Origin: Aphelocoma coerulescens
Taxonomy: Eukaryota; Chordata; Aves; Passeriformes; Corvidae
Assembly (NCBI RefSeq): GCF_041296385.1
Contig: NW_027184064.1
Span: 1,054,001-1,118,000 of the forward strand
DNA: 64,000 nt
Direction: 5' to 3'
This document shows positions 1 to 8,976 of this stretch, piece by piece. Every line of letters begins with the position of its first letter. Within the stretch, counting starts at the first letter, position 1. Made by a program: the position numbers and the translations under genes. The notes below the pieces were generated by a model, which was not told the DNA's origin, searched no databases, and saw only the letters and a program-made list of their open reading frames with translations.

Positions 1-244
1 TCTGCCACTCGTTCCCAGTTAAACTCACTTCAGCTTCCAGTACAGTCAGCTGCTGGGATCCTCCTGTCACCCCAGAAATAGAAATGGGTTCTGTTCCCAC
101 ATACCTTGATGACATCAGAGTACATTGAGTGCCAGTGTCAACCAAAGCCGTGTATTTTTGTGGGTCAGATGTGCCAGGCCATCGGACCCACACAGTCCAA
201 AAGACCCGATTATCCCTCTCCTCTACCTGGCTAGCAGCAGGGCC
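1..244 (-). pseudogene. pol: ERV-L protease start of pol (copy A, partial)
   Basis: In frame beyond the TAG at 245-247. The aspartic protease triad D-T-G is at 139-131 (minus strand) within LVDTGTQCT, as in B. Only the first part of pol is inside the window. Confidence 0.75.
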
Positions 245-623
245 CCTCTATTCCTGGTCATGGTGCATGTTGCTCCCTTCCGGTGAATATGCTCCTGAGG
301 TCCCTTCAAGAGGATTGGTCATGTTATTATTCCTAGGCTGTCTGGAGTTCTGTGCGCGAGAGACTGGAGCGGTGTTGACTCTGGATGCCCTCCTTGTGGT
401 AGTTGTCCCTCTTTTTAGTTCACGTACTCTGGCTGCTAAGGAGGAGGTGGGTTTTCCATGCCACTTACTCATGTCTTCTCCATGTTCCTGAAGGAAAAAC
501 CAGAGATTACCTTGTGGAGTGTATCCTCTCCCTGGTTGGGGGACGCCGGCTCCTAATGGCAGAGACTCTTGTTGGTTCTGGCGGGATGTGGTAAATCTCT
601 TCCTTAAGTTCCTTTTTCAGTTT
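245..623 (-). pseudogene. gag: ERV-L Gag C-terminal tail (copy A)
   Basis: Continuation of Gag downstream of the TAG at 624. The distal 74 codons (472 to 248) match the 30443-30667 segment of B closely and end at TAG 245-247, which is also conserved in B. A 2-bp deletion near 535 relative to B breaks the frame between the two blocks. A CAA codon here stands where B has TGA; both could come from an ancestral CGA by CpG decay. Confidence 0.7.
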
Positions 624-2036
624 CTAATGGCCTTCTTCAATCAAGCTCCAGACTTGCTCAGCCAGCCTTGTTTCCACAGATGAGACATGGGTGCGAAACG
701 GGGCTGTGATGGTGTCCTCGTAAATCCTCAGTTTGTTCATCAAGATGCCCACCCTGTCCTTACCTTCCCTCCATTGCAGCGTTGCCAGGTAATGGGAGTA
801 CATCTCTGGTCCAAGGCATGCGAACCTCAACCACATCTGTGATGTGCACTGGACACCATCTGGGCTCTTAGGAAATCTCTCGTCTTCTGAGAAAATGATC
901 TCCAATGCAGACAATTCCCTCAGGCACCGGATACCTTGTTCCATTGTGCTCCATTTTCCTTGGTGCACCTGGAGGTCTTCTTTACAAAGGTACCTGTCCC
1001 TTACACTTGTAAGCAGTCGCCGCCAGAGGCTGAGAGTTTCTTGGGTTCTCCCGATCCCCTGGTCAATGACCACATCCCGGGACAGAGATCCCAGTTGCCT
1101 GGCCTCACTTCCGTCCAGAATGGTGTCATTGGCTGCAGCGTCCCAAATGCGGAGCAGCCAGGTCAGGATGGACTCGTTCGTCTGGCGGGTGAATTCCCTC
1201 CGCAGGTTGCGCAGCTCACCCAGGTATAGCGACCGAGTGATGATCTCTGGCTCTGCCTCTTCTGCTGGGTGTGAAGGTCCTGCTGCATCCTCGTCAGTCA
1301 CTATGCGGACTGACTTGCTTTTTGATTTCTTCCTCTGAACGGGGGCAACTGCAATCAGTTTAGGCTGTTCTGGTTCAGTGACAGTTTGTGTGGAGATGCT
1401 TACAGCTCCTTTGTTTTTTTTCTCTTCTGTGTTAGTCTGCGTGGACATGGACGCTGTTGTCTTGCGTCTGGGTTCTTTCTCCTCTGTGACAGTCTGAGTA
1501 GAGATGGATGCTGTCACTATGCTTTTGGTTCCTTTCTTTGCGGCAATCTGTGTAGACATTGTGCTTGTTGCTCGGCTCCTTTTTTTTCTCTCATCCTGAG
1601 GATGCTGTGCCATAGCTCTGATCCTAAGCATGGTGTACACAGTGCAGGTCATAGAGAAAAAAGAGAAAACAACTGACAAGAAGATTATACCATCCTTAAC
1701 ATCCACAGGGAACTCAATATTTTCAAAAACTGCTGTGTCTGGTCTGAAAGGCTGGAAAGAAACCTTCTTTAATCCTCCCCCCAGGGGCTGCGTATGATTG
1801 TTGAGACCCCAGATGTAGCAGCCTGAAGTAGGACAAGCAGGCAAAGTTGAGTATATATTCGAAATTATGTTCATTGTCTCGGAGGTTATCATGCAGTAGG
1901 CATAATAGACTAATAAAGCAAATTTTATACCATACGCTGGTCTACATAGGAGCATTACAATCGGCAGATAGTTCCCCATGTGCGGAAAAATATAGAGAGC
2001 TAGGTATAAGACCCATGTAAGCATGTTGAGCATCAT
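624..2036 (-). CDS. gag: ERV-L Gag-like protein, membrane-segment and STQT-repeat form (copy A)
   Basis: Open frame of about 470 codons. I start it at the ATG at 2036, which aligns with the well-contexted ATG of B; upstream in-frame codons lie in the leader. The order is an N-terminal hydrophobic stretch with two or three possible membrane segments (first 55 residues), another hydrophobic segment around residues 115-140, a repeat region with four STQT/STQI units, a basic KKSKSKS patch, and a capsid-like helical region containing LRREFTRQTNES. It ends at TAG 624-626, the same place as in copy B. It is the structural protein of an endogenous virus; function now is doubtful. Confidence 0.75.
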   Translation of the reverse strand: MMLNMLTWVLYLALYIFPHMGNYLPIVMLLCRPAYGIKFALLVYYAYCMITSETMNIISNIYSTLPACPTSGCYIWGLNNHTQPLGGGLKKVSFQPFRPDTAVFENIEFPVDVKDGIIFLSVVFSFFSMTCTVYTMLRIRAMAQHPQDERKKRSRATSTMSTQIAAKKGTKSIVTASISTQTVTEEKEPRRKTTASMSTQTNTEEKKNKGAVSISTQTVTEPEQPKLIAVAPVQRKKSKSKSVRIVTDEDAAGPSHPAEEAEPEIITRSLYLGELRNLRREFTRQTNESILTWLLRIWDAAANDTILDGSEARQLGSLSRDVVIDQGIGRTQETLSLWRRLLTSVRDRYLCKEDLQVHQGKWSTMEQGIRCLRELSALEIIFSEDERFPKSPDGVQCTSQMWLRFACLGPEMYSHYLATLQWREGKDRVGILMNKLRIYEDTITAPFRTHVSSVETRLAEQVWSLIEEGH

Positions 2037-2093
2037 AGTGAGTAGGTGGCTTCTACAATACAAAATTGTAATTCTGACTTTTCTCAGCAGCCT

Positions 2094-2111
2094 GCCTCAC
2101 ACTGGGCACCA
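2094..2111 (-). promoter_or_regulatory. Primer binding site, degenerate tRNA-Lys1,2 type
   Basis: Directly inside the LTR. It reads TGGTGCCCAGTGTGAGGC on the minus strand. The aligned site in B is closer to the tRNA-Lys1,2 primer site used by some betaretroviruses, and this copy has about four changes, so it is a decayed form. Confidence 0.6.
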
Positions 2112-2117
2112 AAATTA

Positions 2118-2686
2118 TGTACTAGTTTGAAAAACAAACCAGTGGGAGGCACCAATTCAGAATAACAATTTAATGGGGAAATGAGAGAAAAAGGAAAAAA
2201 AAACTAAAAGAAAACCGTGGTTCAAACTGACAGAGTCAAGATAAAACCTGAGTCCCTCTTAGGCAGGGTGGTGGTAGCAGTCTGGTAGAATGGTGGCTGC
2301 AGTCCTCTGAAGCAGTGATCCTGTAGATAAAAAGGGTCTGCCCTTCTGCAGAAGATCCAGTGGTGGCTGTGTAGCTCCTGTCCTCTGGAAATCCAGTGGA
2401 AAGGGTTGCCTCTGGTGTTCAGAGTCTCAGATTATATCCACGATGGGATGCTTGGTTCCTCCCTCTGGGTGGAGCATCTCACAATGGGGTAATGAGTCAT
2501 GAGGCCAAGTGTTGATAAGGCTCATTAACAGAAGGTAGTCTGGAGGGAGTTATCTCTGAGTCATGAGGCAGGACAATGATGGGCCCTTAAGAGAAAGATA
2601 GTCTGGGGGGAGGAGGCAGGGCCCCTGCCCCACCTGATTTCAATGGCTCATGAGGATGGTAATAGAATACACTGCAACCCAGGACA
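2118..2686 (-). repeat. 5' LTR of ERV-L provirus A
   Basis: On the minus strand it begins TGTCCTGGGTTG at 2686 and ends CTAGTACA at 2118 (569 bp). It matches the LTRs of B and the solo LTRs at 4823-5376 and 13649-14218. It holds a GATATAAT-type TATA element and an ATTAAA-type polyadenylation signal near its 3' end. Confidence 0.95.
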
Positions 2687-4475
2687 ATATGCTAATTAGT
2701 AAAACCTATAATGTTATACCTAATGTTGGGGGAGAGATACTCAGTGGGGTGCATCTCGATGCATATGACCTAGATGTGTCCACCTAAGGATCCTTTAAAT
2801 AAATACCAAGGTAAAATCCCTTTACCCCTTCTAACCGTGTATGACTCTTGATTTTAACACCAGGAAAAGGCATCATCATCATTATATTCTTGGTCACTCT
2901 GCACTCAAAATGAAGTTTTTAAAGTTATGTTATGTTATGTTTAACCAAAGGCTAAAGTGAAGAAAAGTAGAACTTTTTTTTTTTTAAGTTTGTGTAGCAA
3001 TAATTTGATTTTGCAAGTTTAGGGAATAAATAAATCCAGCCTGGGTTTTTGAAGGACCTGGGATACCTGGGATTGGTATAAAACTACTGTAGACAGTGTG
3101 CCAAAGGATAAGAATTATTCTATAGACATAAATACCTGTCCTGACAAACTGCATCTGGAAGATAGCCCGCATCTTTTATCTGTCACAGTAAAGCAAGAAA
3201 TGCATATTCTTCCTTTAAAAATGTACCAAACCCCCTCTACTTGACGACCCATAGAAACCTGTCCAATCCAAAAATAAAGCTTGAGAAAAACCCCACAAAA
3301 GAGGGACGGAAAAAGAGAGCTGAAATATGCCATTTTCTCAGTTAAAATGAAAATGCTATCTGCATCAATCAGTTAGGTTTCCATAAGGGGACTGAATATT
3401 TTGGATGATCTAGACCAGAAGTTTTAACAAGTACATGTGAAGAGGTGAACAGTTAATCAGATCTAGACAACTTTGCAGACAAATCCTAGTTCCTAGAGAA
3501 ATTTGGTATTATGCGGTAATCGATGATGTGTTGATTTTTAAGATGAGATGACTGCTGAGGTAGCAGAGCTCTTCAGTGCTACCATAATGAGAGAGGTGAA
3601 TAAACCTTTATTGTATTTCTCTGGATGAAAATGCATATGATTTTTTAAATTTGCCCTTGAGGAATAGTAGTTCTAAAAACAATTTAAACCTCAGATAGGC
3701 AAGTCAAGGGAGATCTAATATATAGATGGCTGTGAAGGACCTGCTTGAGTATTTGAATTATACTCCTAGTTTGGTTCTCCAGATTGAGATTTTTAAACGG
3801 TTTAAAGGAAATAGGTATCAGCACCCGCTGAAAGGTCAAACACCTTTGCAAAATATGATTTAAATTTGTCTTTATGGTATTTAAGGTACCTATTCTTATG
3901 TCTAATGATGACATTCCATATTTTAAAGCTATTAAATTTACTATGTTGGATTAATCTGGCTTGAAGCTTTTACAAACTTCATAAAAACAGTATTAAATTA
4001 GTAGAGCTTTTAACCTGATCTTTTTAAGATCATGGGATGAAATCTTGTTCCCATAGGATTCCTCAAGGGGAAGATAGGAGGAATTGTGGCACTGGCTTCA
4101 AGGGGATCCACAGCTGTTCCGCATCTGACAGAGTTATTGACAGAATTCAGCAACATATTTCTTGGCAGTGATTTAATTCATGACAACAGTGCTGACAAGA
4201 TCAATACAGGAATTACCGTTGTCAAGCAACTGCCCATATTAATAGTGTCCACTGAATGCCTGACAAGAATTGGATGATGTTTATATCTGTCAATTACCTG
4301 AAGATATTTTCAGAATCTACTGAGTATTCACTATTTTTATAATTGCCATTAAGTACCTCAAAATATTATAGTATTCCTGGAATACCACGCAATACTTCAA
4401 AAAGTTTCGTGTTTTCAAGTTCAGTATAATAAATGCTACTGTTCTAGTATTTTATTGAAATCTGGCTTTCTAATA
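2687..4475. other. No gene recognised; AT-rich intergenic DNA
   Basis: A short open stretch at 4086-4277 has no recognisable domain, and its codon pattern is not convincing. Around 2724-2858 there is a piece with a TTAAATAAATA signal that could be an old LTR end, but no duplication or terminal motif supports it. Confidence 0.5.
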
Positions 4476-5474
4476 CGATGAGGCTGACAGCTGGACTGGG
4501 GGCCTCACAGAGCCTGACCTGAAATCGGTCAGAATTTACCTGTGAGAATATTACAGTGAAATTTTGCAGCTTCAGTGAAACCCACTGAGAAGGCCAAGAA
4601 GATAATCAATGAGAGAAGATGTTCTGGACACAAGGAGAGGATGTTCATGTTACGGGACATTAAGAGTGTACAAGGAAGAACTCATGGATAATACGTAGCA
4701 ACTATACCTTTGCTTGTATAGCTAATTGTTTTACTGCCTGAATGATCACTGTTTGTTAGACAGCCTTGTCATTGTTTGCTAAGCAGCCAATCTTAATAGG
4801 CCACAGCAATTGTGAAAGAGGTTGTGCTAGTTTGAAAACAAACCAGTGAGAGGCACCAAGTCAGAATAACAATTTAATGGAAATTAAAGAAAAGGAAAAG
4901 AAAGTAAAAGAAAACACTGACAGAGTCAAGATACAACCTGAGTCCCTATTAGGCAGGGTAGTGGTAGCAGTCTGGTGGAATGGTGGCTGCAATCCTCTGA
5001 AGTGGTGATCCTGTAGTAGAAGGGGTCTGCTTTTCCTCAGAAAGTCCAGCGGTGGCTGTGTAGCTCCTGTCCTCTGGAAATCCAGTGGGAAGAGTGTCTC
5101 TGGTACTCAGAGTCCCAGATTATATCCACGATGGGATGCTTGGTTCCTCCCTCTGGGTGGAGCATCTCACAATAGGGTAATGAGTCATGAGGCCAAGTGT
5201 TGATTAGGGTCATTAACAGAAGATAGTCTGGAGGGAGTTATCTCTGAGTCATGTGGCAGGACAATGATGGGCCATTAACAGCAAGATAGTCTGGGGGGAG
5301 GAGGCAAGGAAACACTGCCCCACCTGATTTCCACTGCTCATGAGGATGGTAATAGAATACACTTCAACCCAGGACAGAGGTATAAGAAGAGCAGTAGAGA
5401 AAATAAAAAATATTTTCTATCTCTCTCGACTATGACTAGTGTGTGCTGTTATGTCTGCCTCGACAAATGCCACA
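4476..5474 (+). repeat. Solo LTR H1, interrupted by an ERV-L solo LTR
   Basis: The two pieces (4476-4822 and 5377-5474) together match the uninterrupted copy H2 at 46580-47014 over about 440 bp. The 5' end is CGATGAGGCTG (TGATGAG in H2). The TATA-like GGTATAAGA and the AATAAA signal lie near the 3' end, giving the + orientation. Flanks CTAAT/TTAAT suggest an imperfect 5-bp duplication if the true end is one base further out. Confidence 0.8.
4823..5376 (-). repeat. ERV-L solo LTR (G)
   Basis: 554 bp, closely similar to the LTRs of B. It is flanked by a perfect 5-bp duplication GAGGT (4818-4822 and 5377-5381), so it is a solo LTR that landed inside LTR H1. Confidence 0.95.
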
Positions 5475-5506
5475 TTAATATATAATGAAGTTTGTAGGCC
5501 ATGCCC

Positions 5507-6135
5507 TGTGGAGGCTGGTGAGCCTACGGTACAAAGGACAAAGAGAGTCTGCTGGTGAGACAGTCCCTGGTATCAGAGAATCCTCCTTAGGTTAGGGTGA
5601 CCAGAAAGGCTTCTCCCAGAATTCTTTGCCCTGCTATGTTAGTATACCCCAGTTCTGCTCCCTTGGTTGGCTCGTGGCCACTCCACTCTCTTGCTACCTT
5701 ATATGTTTCATACCTTAGAAGGTTTTCCCTTCCCTGTTCTCTCCTCCCTGTTCTCCCCATTGGCCTTTGCCTCTCACCACTCCCCCAGAGCTTCCCCATT
5801 GGTCTCCATTCCCTAGTCCCGCCTTTGTACTGCCCCCATGCCCTCAGCCCCACTCTCGTACTTAAACCTAGACCCTGCATTGTTCTCTGTCTTTGCCTCT
5901 GGAACTCTTCACAGTGTGGAAGCAATAAACTGCTCCTGTGGAAATCTATGCAAAGACCCTTCCTGCCTCTTTGCTGCCGAGCCATATTGCTGAAGCTATC
6001 AGTGCGTTTTTGTGTGTATGTGTGTGTGAATGTATGTAGCTGATCCTGCTGAGCGGCTTCGCTTTGGAGATGCTTTTTAGAGATTGCAACACCTTGTGCT
6101 CTGGCACAGAAGCTGCAGAGCACAAGATAGCGATA
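5507..6135 (+). repeat. 5' LTR of provirus D
   Basis: 629 bp, TGTGGAGGCTGG to TAGCGATA. It pairs with 16384-16998. It contains an AATAAA signal at about 5925 and, downstream of it, the end of the transcript-coding R/U5 part. Confidence 0.95.
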
Positions 6136-6137
6136 TG

Positions 6138-6155
6138 TGGCACCCGAACAGGGAC
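6138..6155 (+). promoter_or_regulatory. Primer binding site, tRNA-Lys3 type
   Basis: TGGCACCCGAACAGGGAC, two bases after the LTR. It differs from the tRNA-Lys3 complement at one base (CpG to CpA). Lys3 priming is typical of MMTV-like betaretroviruses and lentiviruses. Confidence 0.9.
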
Positions 6156-6422
6156 CTCTTTGGACCATCCCTGGAGCATCTCTTTCGCCTGCTGGAAATA
6201 AGCTGCCTTTCCGGAGCAGCCATTTCCCCAAAGAGAACTCTGAGTTTTATCAGGGCGATCCACGGGGTGGTCAACAACCTTCTCGGGAAAGAGAAGACTG
6301 GTCAAGGAGCCGACAGACCACCCTGAGAATATTATTTGACCCTTTGGTGAGTGTATTATGGGTCACTTTTGTATCCTTTTCTGTTAACTTCCTTTTATCT
6401 CAGGTGTTGGGAAGAGAGGGAG

Positions 6423-7166
6423 ATGAGGGCTGAGTTGCCCCGTCTCCTGCGGGAAGCTTTTATGCCAGTTCTAAGAGTCCTTGTTTGGGAGAATTTTTGT
6501 TATTTGAGGGAAGATTTAAAACATTTTGTTCAGTGGTTATTTAAGCAGTGGTTAGTTGAGTATTTAAAGAGTTTTGTGCACTGCTTGTTTATGTCAGGAA
6601 AAGGTTATTTGCTTTACAAGCTAGTAAAAGCTATTGAGACTATTGGGGAATGGTTGGGAAATGTTAACCCCGGTTCAAAAAACCCTTTGCCATTTTCCTC
6701 TCCCCACATTCCGTGATCCCTCTGCCCTGCTTTAAGAGAAATCAGGAGATGGACCTCGCCAAAGTACACAGTGCTGTTACCGCCTCCCTGCCATTTCCTG
6801 ATCTCTTTTGTTCCCTGCCTGAGTCCCGCCATCTTAGCTCCATTTGTTTTAAGTTCTCCTGCCTCCACTCCAGCTACACAAAATGGTGGCAGCCATGTGG
6901 CGGCCGTGGCAGTGGCCATTTCGCCCCCGCCTGCTCCCGCTTACATCACTGCACCTGGCCCCTCCTCCATCCCTGGCTCCTCTCACGCATCAATGGGCAT
7001 GTTTGCGTCAGGCCCCTCTCCCTCCATCAGGAGTCCCCTCCCAGCCGCAGATCCCACCTCTTCCTCCTGTGTTCCTGTCCCCTCCATCGGTGGCCCTGCC
7101 CATGGGAGCCAACCCACTCCTGATTCCCACACTACTGGGACCAGAAGTGAAAGTGGTGGCAACTAG
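6423..7166 (+). pseudogene. gag: Gag N-terminal (matrix-like) and proline/serine-rich region of provirus D
   Basis: One reading frame from ATG 6423 to TAG 7164-7166, broken only by TGA 6714-6716. The first 97 codons are a helical, hydrophobic/basic matrix-like part containing LKHFVQWLFK, which resembles LKHFLAWLFK in element F, so D and F share a Gag ancestor. The second half is Pro/Ser/Ala-rich with no domain, as in betaretroviral inter-domain regions. The same frame continues beyond the TAG into the DUSP1-like stretch. No capsid or zinc knuckle is found in D. Confidence 0.65.
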
Positions 7167-7445
7167 AAAGACACCAGGACACTTGGGGACAGCAGCACTT
7201 CTGCATACACTGCCCTGCTCCCCTTCTCTTCGCTGCCCAGGGAAGTGAACCTGTGGGTGTGTGCGCTGGAGTGCAAGGCGCTGTGGGAGCTGCTGCAGGA
7301 ATGTGGTGCCCACACCTGCTTCCTCAAAGGAGGTTACGAAGCCCTTGTGTCCACCTTCTCTGAGCTCTGTGCTGGATTGGCCGCCCCCGTTGGGCTAAGC
7401 CTGCCTGTGAGCGTCGGCCCCGTACCCCAGCCGGGCCAGATTCGG
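7167..7445 (+). pseudogene. DUSP1: Captured host sequence resembling dual-specificity phosphatase DUSP1 (end of rhodanese-like domain)
   Basis: In frame with D gag after TAG 7164-7166. Residues at 7323-7343 read LKGGYEA, the end of the rhodanese-like domain of MAP-kinase phosphatases, followed by a TFSELC segment. About 16 residues later comes GLSLPVS (7392-7412), which corresponds to the DUSP1 linker before its catalytic domain. Only this N-terminal domain tail is present; the catalytic HCxxxxxR site is absent, so no phosphatase activity is expected. GC-rich coding sequence without introns fits capture from a spliced mRNA. Other DUSP family members share the first motif, but the linker favours DUSP1. 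This comes from family knowledge and has not been searched. Confidence 0.62.
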
Positions 7446-8045
7446 GCCCCTGCAGCCACAGCAGAAGCCGCGAGCGAGGCAGTGATGGCCGCCCTGGGGG
7501 CCCCCCACAGAGCCCACAGGGCCCCCTGGCACCACGACCCCGGAGGGTTCTGGCTGCAGCTGGAGGAGCCCCGAGCCAAAGCCCTGGAACAGTGCCAGCG
7601 CCCAGCCCAAAAAAAGCTGCTGGAGCTGCTACCTGAGAGCACCCTAAACTGGACCCTGGCACCGTCTATGGCCCCGAGCTGGACTTTTCCTGGTGGCCCT
7701 GCGGGAGCTTCAAGACGAGCCCTGAGGAGCTGCAGCCACGGGAAAAAGCGGTATTTGGGGACTCCCTGAGGGGCTTGAGACAGCCCAAGGACACTAGGGA
7801 CAGCGGGGACCTGGTGCCCTCTGCGCACAGCCTGGAAACGCAACGGCAGATGTAGTGGGTGCTAGAGAAGACCGACATCCCCCTGCTCATCCCCGTTGCC
7901 CAGGCCCTGAGCACGCCCCCCTGCCCTAGCCACCCACGAGATATGAGAATTAGGAAAAAGGCTTATCCTTGTTCTCAACAAAGTGGACCTGACCCCCCCC
8001 ACCATGGCTGTGGACTGGAACCACCTCCTGAAAGGATGCTTCAGC
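7446..8045 (+). pseudogene. GNL1: Captured host sequence resembling GTPase GNL1 (HSR1/MMR1 family)
   Basis: GNL1 is a circularly permuted GTPase in which the G4 motif precedes G1. Here a block DPGGFWLQLEEP near 7540, then LLELLPES near 7617, then (after a shift to another frame near 7650) DPGTV, LETQRQ and TDIPLLI (7832-7891), then (after a shift back in a C-run near 7915) ELG, LVLNKVDL and PP follow GNL1 order. The G4 NKVD is at 7977-7988. A TAG at 7853-7855 and a TGA at about 7944 interrupt it. G1, G3 and the C-terminal half are missing. It joins the DUSP1-like part without a recognisable intron. Frameshifts and stops make it a pseudogene now. Confidence 0.7.
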
Positions 8046-8592
8046 CCCACATTGCTGGCCCCAGTGCCCCTCGCCTGCCCCAGCTGTTCCTTCACCATTG
8101 CTGTGCTGCTGGGCTGTGCCTCCCCACCCCCGCCGCTGGCCCTACTGCTGCTCTGGGGATGCCCCCTGGCCCCTGAACTGCTGCTGCTACTGCTCTGCAC
8201 CCTTGGCTGCAGGGGCCCTGCCTGCATGGTGCCCTTCACCTTGGCCCCGGCCCTGCCCGCACCCCTCACCCCTGTGCCGCAGAAGAAGCAGAAAAAGAGG
8301 AGTGTTGCGGTGGCTAAGTCCACTTTACACCCACAAGTTACCCTAAAAGTGATCTCTCCCTACAACACTGTGCTAGAAAGTTCTCCCTTTGTCTAGATTC
8401 TGCTGGTCACTGGCCCTCTCCCCCCTCCCATCCCTTTTCCCGTTGGCCCCTATTATGTCACTCAACCTTGCCTCTGCCCCCAAGCCCTCAGACTATTGGT
8501 TTTGGATGCTCTGCCCACCTTTGGGAGCTCTCCGGATAAAACCGGCATGAGTTCTTCTTGCCTCTGTTCCCTTCGAGTGTGTTGCCATTAAA
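8046..8592 (+). other. Unassigned Leu/Pro/Ala-rich GC-rich segment and promoter-like tail in provirus D
   Basis: The GNL1 resemblance stops near 8045, but the same frame stays open to 8396 and encodes a leucine- and proline-rich, then lysine-rich (KKQKK) stretch I cannot assign. From about 8400 the sequence turns pyrimidine-rich with a GGATAAAA box near 8535, resembling an LTR promoter/R fragment. It ends where the 5' LTR of E' starts at 8593. Confidence 0.4.
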
Positions 8593-8954
8593 TGTGGATA
8601 CAAAAATGCTGCTAGCAAGGACTTTCTTGCTATTTTCTAAGTCTGTGAGAGACATTTCTCTCTCACAGAAGAGGTAGCAGGGAATGTAAACAATGAAACA
8701 CCTGCAACCTTGAGAAGCCTTGTTTATACTATAGTAGAAAAATATTTTGACAATGGATGTTTTAGGATTCTAGCCAATCATCCCCAAGGGGTGGCTGATC
8801 CTTGTCCAATTAGACTGTGAAGAAAAAAGTTTATAAAAGAGTTTGTAGAATAATTAAATAAATCAATCTTGCTGCACAATTCCTTCCTGCTGGATCTTCT
8901 CTCCTCCTCCCTATGGCTGCGGGACACGGTGATATACTTTAGGGCTTTTTAATA
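8593..8954 (+). repeat. 5' LTR of provirus E'
   Basis: 362 bp, TGTGGATACAAAAATG to TTTAATA, clearly homologous to the 376-bp LTRs of E but more diverged from them than they are from each other. It contains TATAAAAG and AATTAAATAAAT elements. No partner LTR is present at the other end. Confidence 0.9.
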
Positions 8955-8956
8955 TT

Positions 8957-8976
8957 TGGTGCCGCCAACGTGATCT
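8957..8976 (+). promoter_or_regulatory. Primer binding site, tRNA-Trp-like
   Basis: TGGTGCCGCCAACGTGATC, two bases after the LTR. It is closest to the tRNA-Trp primer site of avian leukosis-type viruses, with several differences. The assignment is tentative. Confidence 0.5.

Larger units (their letters stand above)
1..2686 (-). mobile_element. ERV-L provirus A, 5' part, truncated by window edge
   Basis: Read on the minus strand, this runs LTR (2686 to 2118), primer site, gag, then the start of the protease, and leaves the window at position 1. It is collinear with provirus B (28073-34600), with the same order, the same Gag C-terminal end and the same TAG codons. The 3' half (RT, integrase, 3' LTR) lies outside, so target duplications and age cannot be judged. 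Compared with B it has fewer STQT repeat units in gag and a 2-bp deletion near 535 that shifts the Gag tail frame. Confidence 0.93.

Noticed and set aside
4086..4277. 63-codon open frame resembling a small protein
   Set aside because: No recognisable motif or splice context; length is within chance expectation.
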